Below, piece by piece: positions 14,947-22,746 of a stretch of DNA of 28,221 nucleotides. Each line of letters opens with the position of its first letter. The first letter of the stretch is position 1. This DNA is from an uncultured Prevotella sp. (GTDB lineage Bacteria > Bacteroidota > Bacteroidia > Bacteroidales > Bacteroidaceae): the NCBI GenBank assembly GCA_900541335.1, contig UQJC01000027.1, positions 1 through 28,221 of the forward strand. Direction: 5' to 3'. Both the position numbers and the translations under genes were made by a program. Under the pieces are notes generated by a model that saw nothing but the letters and a program-made list of their open reading frames with translations, made no database searches and was not told the DNA's origin.

Positions 14947-15397
14947 GCATTGCACTTCTGCAACGCTCTTTTCCAAAGTCGCGAAACCGCATTGCAGAAG
15001 TGCAACGCCCCTTTCCAAAGTCGCGGAACCGCATTGTAAAAGTGCAATGCCCCTTTTCAAAGTTGCGGAACCGCATTGTAAAAGTGCAATGCCCCTTTCC
15101 AAAGTCGCGGAACCGCATTGTAAAAGTGCAAAGGCCCTTTCCAAAGTCGCGGAACCGCATTGTAAAAGTGCAATGCCCTTTCCCAAAGTTGCGGAACCAC
15201 ATTGCAGTAGTGCAATGCCCTTCCCCAAAGTCGCGGAACCGCATTGTAAAAGTGCAATGTCCCTTCCCAAAGTTGCGGAAGCATTTTGCAGTAGTGCAAT
15301 GCCCCTTCCCAAAGTCGCGGAACCGCATTGCAGGAGTGCAACGCCTATTTCCAAAGTCGCGGAACTGCATTGCAGGAGTGCAATGCTCCTTTCCAAA
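14947..15397. repeat. Tandem array: 42-bp unit, about 10.7 copies
   Basis: Eleven head-to-tail copies start at 14947, 14989, 15031 and so on every 42 bases, with the last one cut after 31 bases. Each unit has a hairpin of the form GCATTG(C/T)A-NNNN-TGCAA(T/C)GC, a CTTTCCAAAG stretch and GTCGCGGAACC. Unit junctions create a second small palindrome, GCGGAACCGC. Copies differ at scattered positions in no single codon phase. There are no unique spacers, so it is not a CRISPR array. Open frames across it are a side effect of a period divisible by three. Confidence 0.95.
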
Positions 15398-15534
15398 TAT
15401 TACTGTATTTGGACTTTTATCGGACAGCAATAAAAAATAAACGAAGATAGAAATAAATGAGAAGAATAAATCTATTCATCCTGCTCCTCAGATGGCACAT
15501 AGTATCCCACAAACACACCTAATCGCGAAAACGA

Positions 15535-15575
15535 ACGAGAGGCTGTACCGTCTGAATGACGATACAGCCTCTCGT
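15535..15575 (-). terminator. Terminator after kbl
   Basis: ACGAGAGGCTGTA (15535-15547) pairs perfectly over 13 bp with TACAGCCTCTCGT (15563-15575), with an inner CGTC/GACG stem. On the minus strand it lies about 50 bases past the kbl stop and is followed by TCGTTTTCG. The T-tract is modest but the stem is very strong. Confidence 0.75.
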
Positions 15576-15625
15576 ATAAATGGATTCAAGAGAAAATCAG
15601 AATCCGTTAGCGAGAAGTGCTTGAA

Positions 15626-16813
15626 TTACTTCAAGACACCGAGTTCCTTGCCCACCTTGATGAAGGCAGCGATACACTTGTCAAGGTGTTCGCGCTCGTG
15701 ACCTGCAGAAATCTGTACGCGGATACGAGCCTGATCCTTCGGAACGACGGGGTAGTAGAAGCCCGTTACGTAAATACCTTCTTCCTGCATCTTCTGAGCG
15801 TAAACCTGTGAGAGCTTAGCGTCGTAGAGCATCACAGCGCAGATGGCACTCTGGGTCGGCTTGATATCGAAGCCGGCAGCCAACATCTTCTCGCGGAAGT
15901 AAGTTACGTTTTCAACGAGCTTGTCGTGGATTGCATTGCTCTCCTTCAGAATCTTGAAGGTTTCGAGAGCGGCACCAACAATCGCGGGAGCTACAGAGTT
16001 AGAGAAGAGGTAGGGACGACTGCGCTGACGGAGCATGTCGATGATTTCCTTCTTACCCGTGGTAAATCCACCCATAGCACCACCGAAAGCCTTGCCGAGT
16101 GTACCGGTATAAATGTCTACGCGGTCGTAAGTATTGAAGAACTCGCTGACACCGTGACCCGTAGCACCAACTACACCTGCGGAGTGGCTTTCGTCGACCA
16201 TTACGAGGGCATCGTACTTCTCGGCGAGGTCACAGATTTTGTCCATCGGAGCCACGTTACCGTCCATAGAGAAGACACCATCCGTTACGATGATGCGGAA
16301 ACGCTGTTCCTGAGCAGCCTGGAGCTGACGTTCGAGGTCTTCCATGTCAGCGTTGGCATAGCGGTAGCGCTTAGCCTTGCAAAGACGCACGCCGTCAATG
16401 ATAGAAGCGTGGTTGAGGGCATCGGAGATGATGGCATCGTCAGCCGTGAGGAGCGGTTCGAACACACCACCGTTTGCGTCGAAGCAAGCAGCGTAGAGAA
16501 TCGTGTCTTCCGTCTTGAAGTAGTCAGAGATGGCAGCTTCAAGCTCTTTGTGCATGTCTTGCGTACCACAGATGAAGCGTACAGACGACATACCGTAACC
16601 GCGGCGATCCATCATATCCTTGGCAGCCTGGATGAGGCGGGGATGGTTAGACAGTCCGAGGTAGTTGTTGGCACAGAAGTTGAGCACTTCTTGACCTTTT
16701 ACTTGGATAGCAGCCTGTTGCGGACCCTCGATGAGGCGTTCCTGCTTGTACAGACCAGCCTGCTTGATGTCCTCCAATTCTTTCTGGAGATGAGCTTGGA
16801 ATTTACCGTACAT
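15626..16813 (-). CDS. kbl: Glycine C-acetyltransferase (2-amino-3-ketobutyrate CoA ligase)
   Basis: PLP enzyme that splits 2-amino-3-ketobutyrate with CoA into glycine and acetyl-CoA, the second step of threonine breakdown. The 395 residues match the family. Visible features are NFCANNYLGLSNHP (about 45-58), GYGMSSVRFICGTQDMHKELE, DALNHASIIDGVRLCKA, VDESHSAGVVGATGHG (about 206-221) and TGTLGKAFGGAMGGF with the PLP lysine at about 241. The SSVRFICGTQ segment separates Kbl from related oxoamine synthases such as KAS, ALAS and BioF. It is divergent from an SDR-type threonine dehydrogenase across a 456-base gap, which supports the assignment. A strong hairpin follows its end. Confidence 0.95.
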   Translation of the reverse strand: MYGKFQAHLQKELEDIKQAGLYKQERLIEGPQQAAIQVKGQEVLNFCANNYLGLSNHPRLIQAAKDMMDRRGYGMSSVRFICGTQDMHKELEAAISDYFKTEDTILYAACFDANGGVFEPLLTADDAIISDALNHASIIDGVRLCKAKRYRYANADMEDLERQLQAAQEQRFRIIVTDGVFSMDGNVAPMDKICDLAEKYDALVMVDESHSAGVVGATGHGVSEFFNTYDRVDIYTGTLGKAFGGAMGGFTTGKKEIIDMLRQRSRPYLFSNSVAPAIVGAALETFKILKESNAIHDKLVENVTYFREKMLAAGFDIKPTQSAICAVMLYDAKLSQVYAQKMQEEGIYVTGFYYPVVPKDQARIRVQISAGHEREHLDKCIAAFIKVGKELGVLK

Positions 16814-17269
16814 GGATTATTGTATTTATGGGGTTTAAAATAGTTGTTTTTGGAGTAGGGGAAATCCCTCTTCATATGTAAGGTTGTGCAAAGTAACTTC
16901 TTTTTTTGCAAAGCGTGGGTGAAGCTCCGCACTTTTATTGGTACAACTGTTTTTTGTCTCTTTGATTATTGTTCTTTTCATTTCATTCTGTCAAGGAGTT
17001 CATGCAGGAGCATTCCTCGTGGTAGCTTCCTGTCAAAGGTTACAGTTGAAAGAAAAGTTCCGAAACGCTTTGCTTACCGACCGCCTTGCCGTAACTTTGT
17101 CGCGTTTCGTAGTGCCTTTCTGCCCAAAGCGTGTGTAATGGCGAATGTGTTATCATAGATTTTTCTCAATTACACCTTGTCCGTATGACTACGCAGCAGG
17201 ATTCGGGGCACGACCTCTCGGCTTGAATATAGGTTACTATTTCTACATCTATAATATCTTACTCACATA
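16814..17269. other. Divergent kbl/tdh control region
   Basis: This 456-base gap between two divergent genes holds a consensus promoter for tdh (17069-17099) and a weaker minus-strand TTACTTTG box for kbl (16889-16896), about 75 bases before the kbl start and lacking a well-spaced -33 element. I see no coding frame, repeat or recognised riboswitch. The tdh leader would be about 165 nt. Confidence 0.55.
17069..17099 (+). promoter_or_regulatory. Consensus Bacteroidetes promoter for tdh
   Basis: TTTG (17069-17072), exactly 19 bases, then TAACTTTG (17092-17099). Both elements and the spacing match the TTTG-N19-TAnnTTTG consensus. Transcription should start a few bases downstream, leaving a leader of about 165 nt before the ATG at 17270. 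Confidence 0.75.
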
Positions 17270-18226
17270 ATGAAAAATATTCTCATTATCGGTGCTACAG
17301 GACAGATCGGTTCTGAGCTCACTATGAAGTTGCGTAGTATCTACGGCAACGATCACGTGGTTTGTGGTTATATTCCCAGTGCGCAACCTCAAGGTGAACT
17401 GCGTGATAGCGGTCCGTATGAAATCTGCGATGTAACGAACGGCGAACAGATTGCTTCCGTAGTCTTGAAGCATCGTGTAGATACGATTTATAACCTCGCT
17501 GCTTTGCTGAGTGTCGTAGCTGAAGGTCGTCCTCAGTTGGCTTGGAAAATCGGTATCGACGGTTTGTGGAATGTATTGGAGGTAGCTCGCGAACACGAAT
17601 GCGCTGTGTTCACGCCCAGTTCTATCGGTTCTTTCGGTCCCGAAACGCCGGCCGATCATACTCCGCAGGACACGATTCAACGTCCCCGCACCATCTACGG
17701 TGTTTCTAAGGTGACGACAGAGTTGCTTTCTGACTACTACTATCGTAAGTACGGCGTAGATACTCGTGCCGTTCGCTTCCCGGGTTTGATTTCTTACGTA
17801 ACTCCTCCGGGCGGTGGTACGACTGACTACGCTTGCGACATTTATTACAGTGCCGTACGTGGTGAAAAGTTCGTTTGCCCCATTGGTAAGGGTACTTACA
17901 TGGACATGATGTACATGCCCGACGCTCTTCGCGCTTGTGTCGAGTTGATGGAAGCTGATCCAACTCGTTTGATCCACCGTAACGCTTTCAACATCGCAGC
18001 CATGAGCTTCGACCCCGAAGGTGTACTCGCTGCTATTCGCAAGTATAAGCCCGAATTTGAGATGGAATACCAGGTAGACCCCTTGAAGCAAGCCAATGCA
18101 GACTCTTGGCCTAACAGCCTCGAGGACATTTGTGCTCGTCAGGAATGGGATTGGAAGCCTGAGTATGATCTCGATGCCATGACGGTAGACATGTTGGCTA
18201 AGCTGAAGGAGAAGTTGATTCACTAA
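17270..18226 (+). CDS. tdh: NAD-dependent L-threonine dehydrogenase, SDR/epimerase type
   Basis: Oxidises L-threonine to 2-amino-3-ketobutyrate, the substrate of Kbl. The 318 residues form an extended SDR. The Rossmann motif is GATGQIG (8-14). The catalytic pair lies in TPSSIGSFGP (115-124) and TIYGVSK (Tyr143, Lys147). RFPGLISYVTPPGGGTTDYA and MDMMYMPDA are typical of the SDR-type threonine dehydrogenases related to UDP-galactose epimerases, not the zinc-dependent type of E. coli. The divergent kbl supports the role. It has a consensus promoter upstream and a long 3' region with nested hairpins before its terminator. A plain sugar epimerase is the main alternative but is less likely. Confidence 0.9.
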   Translation: MKNILIIGATGQIGSELTMKLRSIYGNDHVVCGYIPSAQPQGELRDSGPYEICDVTNGEQIASVVLKHRVDTIYNLAALLSVVAEGRPQLAWKIGIDGLWNVLEVAREHECAVFTPSSIGSFGPETPADHTPQDTIQRPRTIYGVSKVTTELLSDYYYRKYGVDTRAVRFPGLISYVTPPGGGTTDYACDIYYSAVRGEKFVCPIGKGTYMDMMYMPDALRACVELMEADPTRLIHRNAFNIAAMSFDPEGVLAAIRKYKPEFEMEYQVDPLKQANADSWPNSLEDICARQEWDWKPEYDLDAMTVDMLAKLKEKLIH

Positions 18227-18436
18227 GCCCCTTTGCTCTCTTCCAGGAACAGCGGTTCTTGACAGCCAGACAGTGTAAGAGGTGTGCGGAGTGCGATGAG
18301 TCTTGACTCAAAGACCACAGCCTGTTGTGCGTGGTGATTTCATTGGCGCACATTGCCCTTCCGGCCAATACCAGCCAGAGAGGCTGCACAACCCCATTAT
18401 ACGGTCAACTGGCAGTGATAACAATAAAGAAATATA
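18227..18436 (+). other. tdh 3' region with a nested hairpin
   Basis: The 210 bases between the tdh stop and the terminator have no gene. At 18324-18392 arms nest: GTTGTGC (18324-18330) with GCACAAC (18386-18392), GGT with ACC, and ATTGGC (18342-18347) with GCCAAT (18364-18369). This may be a structured 3' UTR or part of a small RNA released from the tdh mRNA. Confidence 0.4.
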
Positions 18437-18480
18437 GGTCGTATCAAACTCTGTTTAGAGTAACGATACGACCTTTTTTT
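18437..18480 (+). terminator. Strong Rho-independent terminator after tdh
   Basis: GGTCGTATC (18437-18445) pairs with GATACGACC (18465-18473) around an inner ACTCT/AGAGT stem, followed by seven T residues. It lies 210 bases after tdh and isolates tdh from the dcw cluster. Confidence 0.92.
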
Positions 18481-18919
18481 CGTGAGAAGATGTGCTGGGG
18501 AATAGCGTATGTATAGCCTCGTACCCTGCTTCCCGTCCAGGTGTTGGCTTCAGTCAGCGCAAACTACAGGATAATCACTCGAGATGGTTGTTGAAATATC
18601 GAAACCGTCCGTTCATCTTGCATCACTCAATTATCGATTTTGCTTCGGTAAAGTAGAGGAATGTGATTGAAAAGCAGTACTTTTGAACGCTCTAAGCGCA
18701 GGTCGATGTGCTCAGACTGTGCCAGACACTGCCAAGTAGTTGTATATGAGAGTTTCTCTCTTTATAAGAGGTGTCAGACTTTTGCATCGCGTCTCTGATT
18801 TCGTGAGCGGAATCTTCCTTCTGATTCACCGCAAAGGTTAGACTGATTTCAGTCAGGCCATCTTGACTCGTAGAGCGATGTTGCGTTATAATTTCTCTAT
18901 TCTCTATATTCCCCGTTTC
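18481..18919. other. Upstream region of the dcw cluster
   Basis: No gene is seen between the tdh terminator and rsmH; in particular nothing resembles mraZ. The region holds a TACTTTTG box (18678-18685) and two small hairpins in the inferred leader: CTCTT/AAGAG near 18758-18770 and GACTGA/TCAGTC near 18841-18854. Confidence 0.55.
18678..18685 (+). promoter_or_regulatory. Candidate -7 box for the dcw cluster
   Basis: TACTTTTG matches TAnnTTTG exactly, about 235 bases upstream of rsmH. No TTTG is found 19-21 bases upstream. If it is used, the dcw leader is over 200 nt long. Confidence 0.4.
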
Positions 18920-19825
18920 ATGTATCATATTCCAGTACTCCTGCACGAATGCATGGCCGGTTTGGATATCCATCCGGCAGGCACTTATGTTGATGTAACC
19001 TTTGGCGGCGGCGGTCATAGCCGTGAAATCTTACGCCACCTCGCTCCCGAAGGCCACTTGTATAGTTTCGATCAGGATGCAGATGCAGAACAGAATGTAC
19101 CCGGTGATGTTTCCAATTTCACCTTTGTGCGCAGCAATTTCCGTTATCTTTCGAACTGGATGCGCTATTACGGAGTTGAGGGAGTAGACGGTCTTTTGGC
19201 TGACCTCGGTGTGTCGAGCCATCACTTTGATGCAGAAGAACGTGGTTTCTCATTCCGCTTCGATGCACCGCTTGATATGCGCATGAATGGCAGAGCGGGG
19301 ATGACCGCCGCCGACGTGGTCAACCGCTATGACGAAGAGCGACTGGCTAATGTTTTCTACCTCTATGGTGAAATGAAGAACAGCCGACGACTGGCTTCTG
19401 CCATTGTGAAGGCACGTGCAACCGAGCCGATTGCCACAATCGACAACCTCTTGCAAATCGTCAAGCCGATGATGCCGCGCGAACGCGAAAAGAAAGACCT
19501 GGCGCGTGTGTTCCAAGCACTTCGAATCGAGGTAAACCACGAGATGGAGGCATTGGAAGAAATGTTGCAAGCCTCGTTACGTGTACTGAAGCCCGGTGGC
19601 AGACTGGTGGTGCTGACTTACCATTCGTTGGAAGACCGCATGGTTAAGAACTTTATGCGTTCGGGACGAATGGACGGTAAGGTAGAACAGGACTTCTACG
19701 GCAGAAAGCTCACTCCCTGGCGTATGGTCAACAATAAAGTGATTGTTCCCTCGGACCAAGAGCAGACGGAGAATCCACGTAGCCGTTCGGCCAAATTGCG
19801 CATTGCCGAAAAATTAGCGGAGTAG
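18920..19825 (+). CDS. rsmH: 16S rRNA (cytosine1402-N4)-methyltransferase RsmH
   Basis: Methylates N4 of C1402 in 16S rRNA; also called MraW. I chose the ATG at 18920 (MYHIPVLLHECMAGL, the usual RsmH beginning), giving 301 residues. An upstream in-frame ATG at 18863 would add 19 atypical residues. The SAM site is YVDVTFGGGGHSREIL, followed by GLLADLGVSSHHFD, RGFSFRFDAPLDMRM, VFQALRIEVNHEMEALEEML and VVLTYHSLEDRMVKNFM, all RsmH hallmarks. It opens the dcw cluster and is followed 33 bases later by the FtsL-like gene. No mraZ precedes it. Confidence 0.95.
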   Translation: MYHIPVLLHECMAGLDIHPAGTYVDVTFGGGGHSREILRHLAPEGHLYSFDQDADAEQNVPGDVSNFTFVRSNFRYLSNWMRYYGVEGVDGLLADLGVSSHHFDAEERGFSFRFDAPLDMRMNGRAGMTAADVVNRYDEERLANVFYLYGEMKNSRRLASAIVKARATEPIATIDNLLQIVKPMMPREREKKDLARVFQALRIEVNHEMEALEEMLQASLRVLKPGGRLVVLTYHSLEDRMVKNFMRSGRMDGKVEQDFYGRKLTPWRMVNNKVIVPSDQEQTENPRSRSAKLRIAEKLAE

Positions 19826-19858
19826 CCTGCGGGCACTCCCCTTTTACTATTTCGAATC

Positions 19859-20395
19859 ATGAACATTCCAAACGACGATAAGAAACAAACCGAGGAGTGG
19901 GTTGAGGAAGAACTGACTCCTGATTCCTACGATAACGACGAAGAAGACGAAGCGGTTGAGGAGGAACCCGACCCAGCGGAGTCTGATGATAATGCGGCAG
20001 AGTCGGAAGAAGAGCGTGAGGCGGAAGATCGCATCGCGGCCTTTCGTAAACTCACTGCAGAAGAGGATGCTGAAATCGGTCGGCACACTCCCGTCACGCT
20101 TTCCTTTATCTTAGGAGGTGATATATTGGGTGGCAAATGGTTTCGCCGCCATTTTTGGTATATGGTGATGTTAGTAGGCATGGCGATTGTCTACGTGAGC
20201 AACCGTTACTCCTGTCAGCAGGAAATGTTGGAAACCAAAGTCTTGAGCGATACCCTCCTTGACCGGCGTTACAAGGCTTTAACCCGGTCGAGTCAACTCA
20301 AAGAGCGCACGCGCCGAAGTCGTATCGAGGAGTCGTTGGTCGATACCACCTTGCGCACATCCATCACCCCATCTTATAATTTAAGAGTAGAGTAA
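19859..20395 (+). CDS. FtsL-like cell division protein (Bacteroidetes type)
   Basis: Small bitopic membrane protein at the ftsL position between rsmH and ftsI. The 178 residues start with a strongly acidic segment (28 of the first 60 residues are Asp or Glu), then a linker, then one transmembrane helix at about 98-115 (FWYMVMLVGMAIVYVS), and a periplasmic tail of about 60 residues that looks helical and could form a coiled coil. FtsL proteins are too diverged for motif-based recognition, so the call rests on position, topology and resemblance to the FtsL-like family of Bacteroidetes. The stop TAA and the ftsI start share one base (TAATG), pointing to translational coupling. The expected role is a complex with FtsI, FtsW and other divisome proteins. 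Confidence 0.8.
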   Translation: MNIPNDDKKQTEEWVEEELTPDSYDNDEEDEAVEEEPDPAESDDNAAESEEEREAEDRIAAFRKLTAEEDAEIGRHTPVTLSFILGGDILGGKWFRRHFWYMVMLVGMAIVYVSNRYSCQQEMLETKVLSDTLLDRRYKALTRSSQLKERTRRSRIEESLVDTTLRTSITPSYNLRVE

Positions 20396-22722
20396 TGAAC
20401 TTTCCTGTCAAACCCGTAACCCGACGTTATGCTTTTGTTGCCTTCATCATGGTGTTGCTTAGTATTGCCATCCTGGTGAAGGCGGTCTACATTATGACGG
20501 TTGAAAAGGATTTTTGGATGGCTGTCAGCGACCGCTTTGTCAAGGAAAATGTGGCTGTGCCTCCGACGCGTGGCAATATTTTAGCTGCAAACGGGGAAGT
20601 GCTGGCGGCTTCGCTCCCTGAATACAAACTTTACATGGACTTCATGTCGTGGGAGAAAGACTCGGCACGCTGGGTAAAGGATCAAGCACGACGTGACAGC
20701 TTGTTGGAGGTCAAAATGGACTCCATCTGCCAGGGGATGCACGCTCTCTTTCCCGAAATTGACCCTGTGGCCTTTCGTAAGCACATGCTTGCCGGACGTC
20801 AGAAGCGCAGTCACCACTGGCCGTTGTATAAGAAACGTGTGACTTACATTCAGTATCGTCAGGCCAAGACGATTCCACTCTTTAATCTCTCTTCTAACCG
20901 AGGGGGCTTTCACGTAGAGGAAATCAAAACCCGCCGCAATCCGTACGGCAAACTGGCTATGCGTACCATTGGCGACTTGTATAAAGGGATTGATTCAGCC
21001 CGAACGGGCATCGAGCTCAGCTTCGACTCCGTCTTACGTGGTAAACCGGGCGTGGCTCACCGTCAGAAGGTGTTGAATCGTTACCTGACCATCATTGACC
21101 AACCCGCCGAAGACGGCTGTGACGTGATGACGACTCTTGATGTCGGTATGCAGGACATTTGCGAAAAAGCACTTTCGGACAAACTGACGGAACTCAATGC
21201 CAACTCAGGTGTTGTCATTCTCATGGAAGTTGCAACGGGCGACATCAAGGCTATGACCAGCTTGCGTCGGATGTCGGACGGTAGTTATCAAGAAATTAAC
21301 GCCGATGCAGTCAAGAATCTATATGAACCTGGTTCGGTGTTTAAGCCCATGTCCTTCTTGGTAGCAATGGACGATGGGTATATGCACATGAATGACATTG
21401 TCGATGTGGGTTGTGGAGTCAAAGAAATGTATGGAGCCATGATGCGCGATGCGAACTGGCGTTCGGGCGGTAGCGGGGTTGTCAACGTTCCTCAGATTTT
21501 ACAGAAGTCGCTGAATGTCGGAGTGAGTGTCTTGATTGACCGATATTATCACGAACAGCCAGAGAAGTTTGTCGAAGGACTTTATCGTATCGGTGTTGCA
21601 GAAGACTTGAAGATTCCCATCCCGGGGTATGCCAAGCCCCGCATACGTATGCCGAAGAAGGATCGTTCCAATTGGTCGAAGACCGCACTCCCTTGGATGA
21701 GTATCGGTTACGAGACCCAGGTACCGCCAATTACAACTGTCACCTTCTACAATGCACTGGCTAACAACGGTAAGATGCTTCGCCCACGGTTAGTGAAGGC
21801 CATTTTAAAGAATGGCCAAGTCATCCAGGAGTTTCCACCCGTGGTACTGCGCGAGCAGATGGCTAAACCCGAGGCTGTCAAGAATATCCGTGATATCCTG
21901 GAATCGGTCGTCAGTATCGGAACGGGTAAACGGGCCAAATCCCCTTATTTCCCCATATCGGGAAAGACAGGAACGGCGCAGGTGTGGACTAAACACGGGT
22001 TCTCGGCACAGTACCTCGTTTCTTTCGCTGGTTACTTCCCTTCAGACAAACCCTTATACTCTTGCATCGTCTGTATCCAGAAGGGTGCCCCCGCCTCGGG
22101 CGGTTTACAATGTGCTCCCATCTTTAAGCGGGTCGCTGAAACGGTGATGGCGCAGCGTCGCACGAGTGATTATACCCAGGCGCGCGATACCATCCACCCG
22201 ATTAGCCCCTATGTTCATCCGGGCAATATCGCTTCAGCTGCTTCGGTGCTCCACCAGTTGGGTGTGGCTTATACTGCACCCGATGGGCTCGATGAACAGC
22301 CCATTCGCTGGGGCATTAGTCATACTTCGGAAGTCGGAGTGAGTATGAGTCCCAACGATGCAGAGCCTTCTGGCACGGTGCCCAATGTGCAAGGCTACGG
22401 TTTGCGTGATGCCCTGTTCCGGTTAGAGGAGTTGGGACTTCATGTGCGTACCGAAGGAGTCGGTCGGGTCACCAAGCAAAGCTTGAAGCCAGGTTCCTCC
22501 TTCGAGAAAGGGCAGGAAATCGTGCTGACCTTAGGTCAGGAAGGCAAGAAGCGTAAGAAAGTTTACGCGCCACCAGCTCCTACCCCCGAGGCACCTGCCT
22601 CTCTGCCCGCTGATTCTTCTGAAAAGAAATCGCCGGCAGCCGAGAAGCAACCTGCCACTGCTCCCAAACCCACGGGTAAGTCGACTGCAAAGGCCGCTTC
22701 CCGCTCTGATAAGAAATCATAG
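20395..22722 (+). CDS. ftsI: Division transpeptidase FtsI (PBP3) with PASTA domain
   Basis: Class B penicillin-binding protein that cross-links septal peptidoglycan. The 775 residues have a short cytoplasmic N-terminus, a transmembrane helix (about 12-34), the dimerisation domain starting PPTRGNILAANGEVLA, and the transpeptidase domain. Its motifs are SVFK (Ser314, Lys317), SLN (372-374) and KTG (524-526). One PASTA domain follows at about 660-714 (GTVPNVQGYGLRDALFRLEELGLHV), then an Ala/Pro/Lys-rich tail from about 717 that looks disordered. A C-terminal PASTA domain is usual for Bacteroidetes FtsI. It overlaps the FtsL-like gene by one base and lies 24 bases before murE. Confidence 0.95.
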   Translation: MNFPVKPVTRRYAFVAFIMVLLSIAILVKAVYIMTVEKDFWMAVSDRFVKENVAVPPTRGNILAANGEVLAASLPEYKLYMDFMSWEKDSARWVKDQARRDSLLEVKMDSICQGMHALFPEIDPVAFRKHMLAGRQKRSHHWPLYKKRVTYIQYRQAKTIPLFNLSSNRGGFHVEEIKTRRNPYGKLAMRTIGDLYKGIDSARTGIELSFDSVLRGKPGVAHRQKVLNRYLTIIDQPAEDGCDVMTTLDVGMQDICEKALSDKLTELNANSGVVILMEVATGDIKAMTSLRRMSDGSYQEINADAVKNLYEPGSVFKPMSFLVAMDDGYMHMNDIVDVGCGVKEMYGAMMRDANWRSGGSGVVNVPQILQKSLNVGVSVLIDRYYHEQPEKFVEGLYRIGVAEDLKIPIPGYAKPRIRMPKKDRSNWSKTALPWMSIGYETQVPPITTVTFYNALANNGKMLRPRLVKAILKNGQVIQEFPPVVLREQMAKPEAVKNIRDILESVVSIGTGKRAKSPYFPISGKTGTAQVWTKHGFSAQYLVSFAGYFPSDKPLYSCIVCIQKGAPASGGLQCAPIFKRVAETVMAQRRTSDYTQARDTIHPISPYVHPGNIASAASVLHQLGVAYTAPDGLDEQPIRWGISHTSEVGVSMSPNDAEPSGTVPNVQGYGLRDALFRLEELGLHVRTEGVGRVTKQSLKPGSSFEKGQEIVLTLGQEGKKRKKVYAPPAPTPEAPASLPADSSEKKSPAAEKQPATAPKPTGKSTAKAASRSDKKS

Positions 22723-22746
22723 CAATCTATCCAATAAGAAGTGAAC

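Larger units (their letters stand above)
14292..15625. other. 1.33-kb gene-free stretch: leader, candidate ncRNA, repeat array
   Basis: No gene is credible here. From left to right it holds the 5' leader of the DNA-binding-like gene with a palindrome, a competing-hairpin pair (14394-14422), a minus-strand -7 box, a plus-strand promoter followed by a structured segment and a terminator (14575-14897), a tandem 42-bp repeat array (14947-15397) and the kbl terminator (15535-15575). Long open frames over the array exist in several frames only because the period is a multiple of three. Confidence 0.75.

Noticed and set aside
14947..15397. CRISPR array
   Set aside because: The units are contiguous, with no unique spacers between conserved repeats, and no cas genes are in the window.
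14768..15440. Long open frames on both strands across the 42-bp array, up to 220 codons of repetitive protein
   Set aside because: The period is divisible by three and free of stops in several frames, so open frames arise automatically. Differences between copies fall in no single codon phase, and no frame has a convincing start context.
15926..16843. Plus-strand open frame of 305 codons opposite kbl
   Set aside because: Kbl is complete with all its motifs on the minus strand; the antisense frame resembles no known protein.
17249..18223. Minus-strand open frame of 324 codons opposite tdh
   Set aside because: The plus-strand frame has the Rossmann and YxxxK motifs and a consensus promoter; the antisense frame has no recognisable domain.
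18863..18919. Upstream in-frame start for rsmH, adding 19 residues
   Set aside because: The extra residues do not resemble RsmH, whose usual beginning (MYHIPVLLHE) coincides with the ATG at 18920.
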